Shown here piece after piece: positions 22,505 through 25,602 of a stretch of DNA of 25,602 nt (position 1 is its first letter; each line of letters opens with the position of its first letter). The DNA comes from CAZSVP01 sp964637185. Its GTDB lineage: Bacteria > Patescibacteriota > Saccharimonadia > CAILAD01 > BJGX01. The translations under genes and the position numbers were made by a program. The DNA lies in assembly GCA_964637185.1 (NCBI GenBank), contig CAZWVB010000009.1, forward strand, positions 1 through 25,602. Direction: 5' to 3'. The notes under the pieces were generated by a model. It worked only from the letters and a program-made list of their open reading frames with translations. It made no database searches and was not told the origin of the DNA.

Positions 22505-23311
22505 CTAGGCTACGGCGATGTCGCGGCGGTTGTAAAATATATAGCCAAGTACGACAAACAAAATTGAAAGTCCAGCCGCCAGAGCTAAGTAGCCGTATGC
22601 TACATGTCCTGCATGTATAATGCTTGGTGCAGCCATCCAGCGAAATGGCGTTACAAACCTTAGCCAGTTGAGATTGTTGTTGAGTTGAGAAAGTGCGGAC
22701 ACAAAATACGATCCCACAATAGCCACAGTAACTGCCAATGTTGGTAACTTGGGCCGCTTAAATATCCCGGCAAACATAAAACCCATAGCGAAGAAGAACA
22801 CTTGAAATACTAGCAAGCCCCACATCAGATTCATGACCTGCCCGTTCAAGTTGTAATTATGATTATTAACTATGGCTACAGCTACCACAGACGAAATAGC
22901 AATCACCGCAAACATGATAAGTACATTGACTACGCCTGCCAATAGTTTGGCGTTCAAGGCTTGGCTACGGCTAACTGGTCTGGTATACAAAAATTCCGAG
23001 GTCTTATCGCGCTCTTCCTTGGCAACAATACCGGCTCCTAGCAATCCAGCGTGGATAGCTGCGATTAAGACAAAAAACACATAAAGTATGCCAAAATAAC
23101 CAATGAGTGTGACAAAGTCTAGATCGTACATGCCAAATAGCACAAGCAAAGGCTTGGGGAAAGCTCCGGCTATACTAGTAAGCGAACTAGTGCTCGATTG
23201 TTTGAAGCCCTCATATTTTGAATAGCCGGAAAGTTGGAAGAATAATACCCCTGCTATCCAGGCTAGTAAACCCTTGTAAGTCGAGCGTATCTCGTGCCAG
23301 AACATCTTCAT
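22505..23311 (-). CDS. ABC-2 type transporter permease (second)
   Basis: 268 aa with six probable membrane spans: near residues 14-30, 56-80, 105-130, 160-180, 190-210 and 240-262. It begins MKMFWHEIRSTYKGLLAW, the usual ABC-2 start with an amphipathic helix. The segment KEERDKTSEFLYTRPVSRSQ is typical of ABC-2 (DUF3533/ABC2_membrane_3-like) permeases. It forms one half of the membrane part of an exporter. It overlaps the first permease as ATGA. Confidence 0.9.
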   Translation of the reverse strand: MKMFWHEIRSTYKGLLAWIAGVLFFQLSGYSKYEGFKQSSTSSLTSIAGAFPKPLLVLFGMYDLDFVTLIGYFGILYVFFVLIAAIHAGLLGAGIVAKEERDKTSEFLYTRPVSRSQALNAKLLAGVVNVLIMFAVIAISSVVAVAIVNNHNYNLNGQVMNLMWGLLVFQVFFFAMGFMFAGIFKRPKLPTLAVTVAIVGSYFVSALSQLNNNLNWLRFVTPFRWMAAPSIIHAGHVAYGYLALAAGLSILFVVLGYIFYNRRDIAVA

Positions 23312-24105
23312 GTTTGTGGTATGTCCTTATTGTTGTAGATTACAAAACTGACTACCAAACTAACCAACACTACACCAACCAATATTAGCATGTACTTCGG
23401 CTCATAGTGTCCATTGCGGAATATATAGGTAGCGTCAAAGTATTTAAATGGCGTGATGTAATAAACCTCTGGCTTGTCGACGATCGCTCCAAATGATGAA
23501 ATTATGAATAGCGCGAATACCACAGGTAGAGTTACGCTTACGACGGTTTTGATCTTGGGTATGACTACTCCTAGCAAGAAGCCCACGGCCAAGAAAAATA
23601 GCTGCACAAAAAACAGGGAGAACGATATTAGCAAAAACAACTTCATATCAAATGTTGCTGGCGAGATAATCTTGGCTGCCAAAGTAGAGACTGCCGTAAA
23701 TGCCAGATTGGTAAATATGATGATTACAAGTACGGCGGCAAATTTCTGGGCCAGCATCTTGTTGCGGGTGACCGGTTTGCTGAGCAAAAAGTCTGCGGTT
23801 TTACCAGAAACTTCTTTGGATATTACTCCTACCCCTAAATTCATGGCTTGGATGGCGCCTGCAAGCCAAATGAAGGTCATGATATAAGACAAATAGCCAT
23901 AGATAGTGTAAAAAATCTCAAATCGGAAGTTGATAGCTACTAGCAAAGCTCTTGGGTAGTGCGAGATTACCTCGCGAAAGGTGTCTATCTGAGAGGCCAA
24001 AGAAGAATATACAGATAGAAATAACAACGTGACAGCGCTAAGTGTCAGTATCCAAATAATCATTGAGCGACGGTAGGAGCGGAGTTCTTGCCTGAATATG
24101 TTCAT
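23308..24105 (-). CDS. ABC-2 type transporter permease (first)
   Basis: 265 aa, six predicted spans, starting MNIFRQELRSYRRSMIIW. It contains KEVSGKTADFLLSKPVTRNK, closely parallel to the second permease, so the pair arose by duplication and probably form a heterodimer. Start is 2 nt after the ATPase stop. The substrate is unknown; similar three-gene units export drugs, peptides or lipids. Confidence 0.9.
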   Translation of the reverse strand: MNIFRQELRSYRRSMIIWILTLSAVTLLFLSVYSSLASQIDTFREVISHYPRALLVAINFRFEIFYTIYGYLSYIMTFIWLAGAIQAMNLGVGVISKEVSGKTADFLLSKPVTRNKMLAQKFAAVLVIIIFTNLAFTAVSTLAAKIISPATFDMKLFLLISFSLFFVQLFFLAVGFLLGVVIPKIKTVVSVTLPVVFALFIISSFGAIVDKPEVYYITPFKYFDATYIFRNGHYEPKYMLILVGVVLVSLVVSFVIYNNKDIPQT

Positions 24106-24107
24106 GG

Positions 24108-24995
24108 CTACTTGTAGTAATGTAAAAATATTTCTTCTAGATCGGGCTCGGTAACTTCCAGGTTGGTCAGATCAAGTTTGGCCAATACTTTTGTAACTTC
24201 GTCCAAATGGCCGCGATAAAGAAAATTAATCTCTTTGTCTTCTTGAGCCAGCTCACTCACACCGTTGATACTAGCAAAGACTTTTTTGTCGATAGGTTTT
24301 AGGGTATTGATCTTAAATCGCTTGGTACTATTTTGCAACAGATCTTTGATATTCTCGACCTTGATCATCTTGCCATCTTTGATAATACCAACCCTACTAC
24401 ATAGCCGCTGCACCTCGCCTAATATGTGTGAGCTAAAGAGCACTGTGGCACCACGCTTGTTCTCCTCACGGATTAGGCCGAAGAATTTTTGCTGAATTAG
24501 CGGGTCTAGGCCACCAGTGGGCTCATCTAAAATAATCAGTTCGGGCTCATGCAGTAAGCCTTGGATGATCCCAACTTTCTTTTTGTTGCCATAGGACAAA
24601 TTTTCAATCTTCTTGTGTAGGTCCAGGTTCAGAAGATCAGCCAAGTCTTTGATACGTTTTTCAGTCTCGGCTTTGGGTTTGTTGTAGAAGCTAGCCGAAT
24701 AACGCAACAGCTCAATAGCACGCATGTTGTCGTAATAGTAGACCTCGGATGGCAAATAGCCGATTTGCTGGCGAATTTCGGGGCCAAAGCGGGTAACATC
24801 CTTGCCAAAAATAGTGGCTGAGCCGCTACTCGGGTGAATTATCGATAGTATGGTGCGGATAGTGGTGGACTTGCCAGCGCCATTGGGGCCAATAAAGCCA
24901 AATATCTCACCTTCTTCCACTATCATATCGAGATCAATGATGCCGCGCTCGCGGCCATAGTATTTGGTAAGTTTTTTGGTTTCTATTACACTCAT
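24108..24995 (-). CDS. ABC transporter ATP-binding protein
   Basis: 295 aa. Walker A GPNGAGKST (36-44), Q-loop YLPSE (near 80), signature LSYGN (133-137), Walker B LIILDEPTGGLDP (from 153) and switch His in FSSHI are all present, so the ATPase is active by sequence. The signature has Tyr for the common Gly (LSYGN for LSGGQ), an accepted variant. The C-terminal extension (residues 210-295) is typical of ABC-2 exporters. The start overlaps the stop of the upstream micro-ORF as ATGA. Confidence 0.95.
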   Translation of the reverse strand: MSVIETKKLTKYYGRERGIIDLDMIVEEGEIFGFIGPNGAGKSTTIRTILSIIHPSSGSATIFGKDVTRFGPEIRQQIGYLPSEVYYYDNMRAIELLRYSASFYNKPKAETEKRIKDLADLLNLDLHKKIENLSYGNKKKVGIIQGLLHEPELIILDEPTGGLDPLIQQKFFGLIREENKRGATVLFSSHILGEVQRLCSRVGIIKDGKMIKVENIKDLLQNSTKRFKINTLKPIDKKVFASINGVSELAQEDKEINFLYRGHLDEVTKVLAKLDLTNLEVTEPDLEEIFLHYYK

Positions 24996-25135
24996 TGAGT
25001 GTCCTGACTCTGATTGGTCTGACTATGCGGCGCCTTTGTTTGGTTGTTTCTATTTAGCATCCACCAACTTATTATTGACAGCATAATCACAGCTATCACT
25101 ATTAGTACTATCACCAGAACCGACCCCCTCTTCAT
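24992..25135 (-). CDS. 47-aa membrane micro-protein leading the ABC operon
   Basis: The ORF starts at the ATG at 25135, preceded by GAGG, and ends in TGA within ATGA of the ATPase start. The product starts MKRGSVLVIV, has one hydrophobic span (about residues 5-27) ending in SWWM, and a polar, Gln/Asn-rich tail (NRNNQTKAPHSQTNQSQDTQ). Positive N-terminus and polar C-terminus predict a single-pass protein. A promoter lies at 25163-25191. The family is not recognised; it may be an exporter accessory subunit or a translation-coupling leader peptide. Confidence 0.7.
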   Translation of the reverse strand: MKRGSVLVIVLIVIAVIMLSIISWWMLNRNNQTKAPHSQTNQSQDTQ

Positions 25136-25162
25136 ATGCAACCTCGTATTACAATTGAGTCC

Positions 25163-25191
25163 ACTATAGCTCTTATGGCACAGACTAGCAA
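25163..25191 (-). promoter_or_regulatory. Promoter of the micro-ORF/ABC operon
   Basis: On the minus strand, TTGCTA (25191-25186), 17 bp, then TATAGT (25168-25163). It gives a leader of about 20 nt with GAGG near the start codon. It overlaps the end of the gene at 25185. Confidence 0.65.
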
Positions 25192-25602
25192 CCTATGGAA
25201 CGCAAATTTGCCTGATAAGAAGCATTGATCGAGTTAATGTTGGCGGCGTGAGTAGCATCTTCGGCAGCGGTGCTTGCGCCTGTCGCATTGAGAAAAGCTA
25301 TCTGTTGGGCATGCCTACTATTTTCGCCGGCTATCTGGTTGTTGTACTGAGAAGTAAATGTTGCTTTTTGTGATGTGTTGCAGCTGGTGGACTGAGTATT
25401 ATTCTGCGACTGACTGCCACTAGGTTGTACGGGGTTGGTGGTATTGGGCTGCTGTTGCTCGCTGGGGTTGGGGTTGGTCTTTGTAGGTTCGCTACTACCG
25501 CGTTTGAACGGCGGATGACCGATGAAATAAAAACTAGCTATCAATATTACAGATGCCACTATTGTTAATACCAGACGTGAAGATGTTTGGAGCTTTTCAA
25601 TA
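25185..25602 (-). CDS. Membrane-anchored low-complexity protein (partial)
   Basis: The frame is open to the right edge, so the true start lies outside. The visible part has one membrane segment (LVLTIVASVILIASFYFIG), then a Pro/Ser/Asn/Gln/Thr-rich linker. A region follows with alternating Ala, Asn and His-Ala repeats (IAFLNATGASTAAEDATHAANINSINASY style), probably a helical domain outside the membrane. It ends in Cys. Two cysteines (one mid-chain, one C-terminal) could form a disulfide. An internal GTG at 25559 is not needed as a start. No family recognised; surface location is inference. Confidence 0.65.
   Translation of the reverse strand, partial: IEKLQTSSRLVLTIVASVILIASFYFIGHPPFKRGSSEPTKTNPNPSEQQQPNTTNPVQPSGSQSQNNTQSTSCNTSQKATFTSQYNNQIAGENSRHAQQIAFLNATGASTAAEDATHAANINSINASYQANLRSIGC

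Noticed and set aside
1..25602. UGA recoded as glycine, as in SR1/Gracilibacteria
   Set aside because: TGA ends scpA, scpB, rluB, permease 1 and cobW at ATGA overlaps with proper lengths, and genes do not run through TGA.
1..25602. CRISPR array, insertion sequence or tRNA gene
   Set aside because: No spaced direct repeats, transposase frames, terminal repeats or cloverleaf pattern were seen.

Overview
The window looks like a piece of a Candidate Phyla Radiation (Patescibacteria) genome, most likely Candidatus Saccharibacteria (TM7). This is an inference from gene content and not from a marker gene. The evidence is a short archaeal-type aspartyl-tRNA synthetase, a sigma-region-4/HARE-HTH protein, a membrane-anchored HerA/VirB4-like ATPase, dprA, very tight gene packing with ATGA stop/start overlaps, and leaderless starts behind extended -10 promoters. 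TGA is used as a stop many times, which argues against the SR1/Gracilibacteria code.

Layout, left to right. Almost everything is on the minus strand. Positions 1-6132 hold a HerA/VirB4-like ATPase (cut by the left edge), a sigma-4/HARE regulator with its own promoter and leader hairpin, and topA. Positions 6183-6655 are a stand-alone one-gene cassette with its own promoter, strong Shine-Dalgarno (SD) and terminator. Then come dprA, a gene-free region of about 650 bp (7588-8237), an unknown 198-aa gene coupled to pth, and a second gene-free region (9397-9912). Each gene-free region carries, on the plus strand, a consensus promoter (TTGACA, 17 bp, TATAGT-like) followed by stable hairpins and a terminator. 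These are two candidate noncoding RNA genes that I could not assign to a known family.

Positions 9913-15333 are a compact six-gene operon, aspS-scpA-scpB-rluB-dacA-der, read from a leaderless-type promoter. It combines translation, chromosome condensation, rRNA modification, peptidoglycan trimming and ribosome assembly. Positions 15371-16436 are a second foreign-looking cassette of three short SD-led genes: an unknown, a Cys-rich protein and a winged-helix protein. Next is a histidine kinase/response regulator pair, then an envelope/redox operon (FAD oxidoreductase, DUF218/YdcF protein, zinc amidase).

At 20833-20846 a 14-bp palindrome carries -10 boxes for both strands. It separates that operon from the plus-strand pair cobW-like GTPase/NUDIX hydrolase. 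The right end is an ABC-2 exporter operon led by a 47-codon membrane micro-ORF, with a membrane-anchored, low-complexity protein cut by the right edge.

The most notable signals are the two unassigned structured RNAs, the two SD-type gene cassettes embedded in a mostly SD-poor genome, the repeated leaderless/extended -10 promoter design, and the micro-ORF fused by ATGA overlap to the ABC operon.
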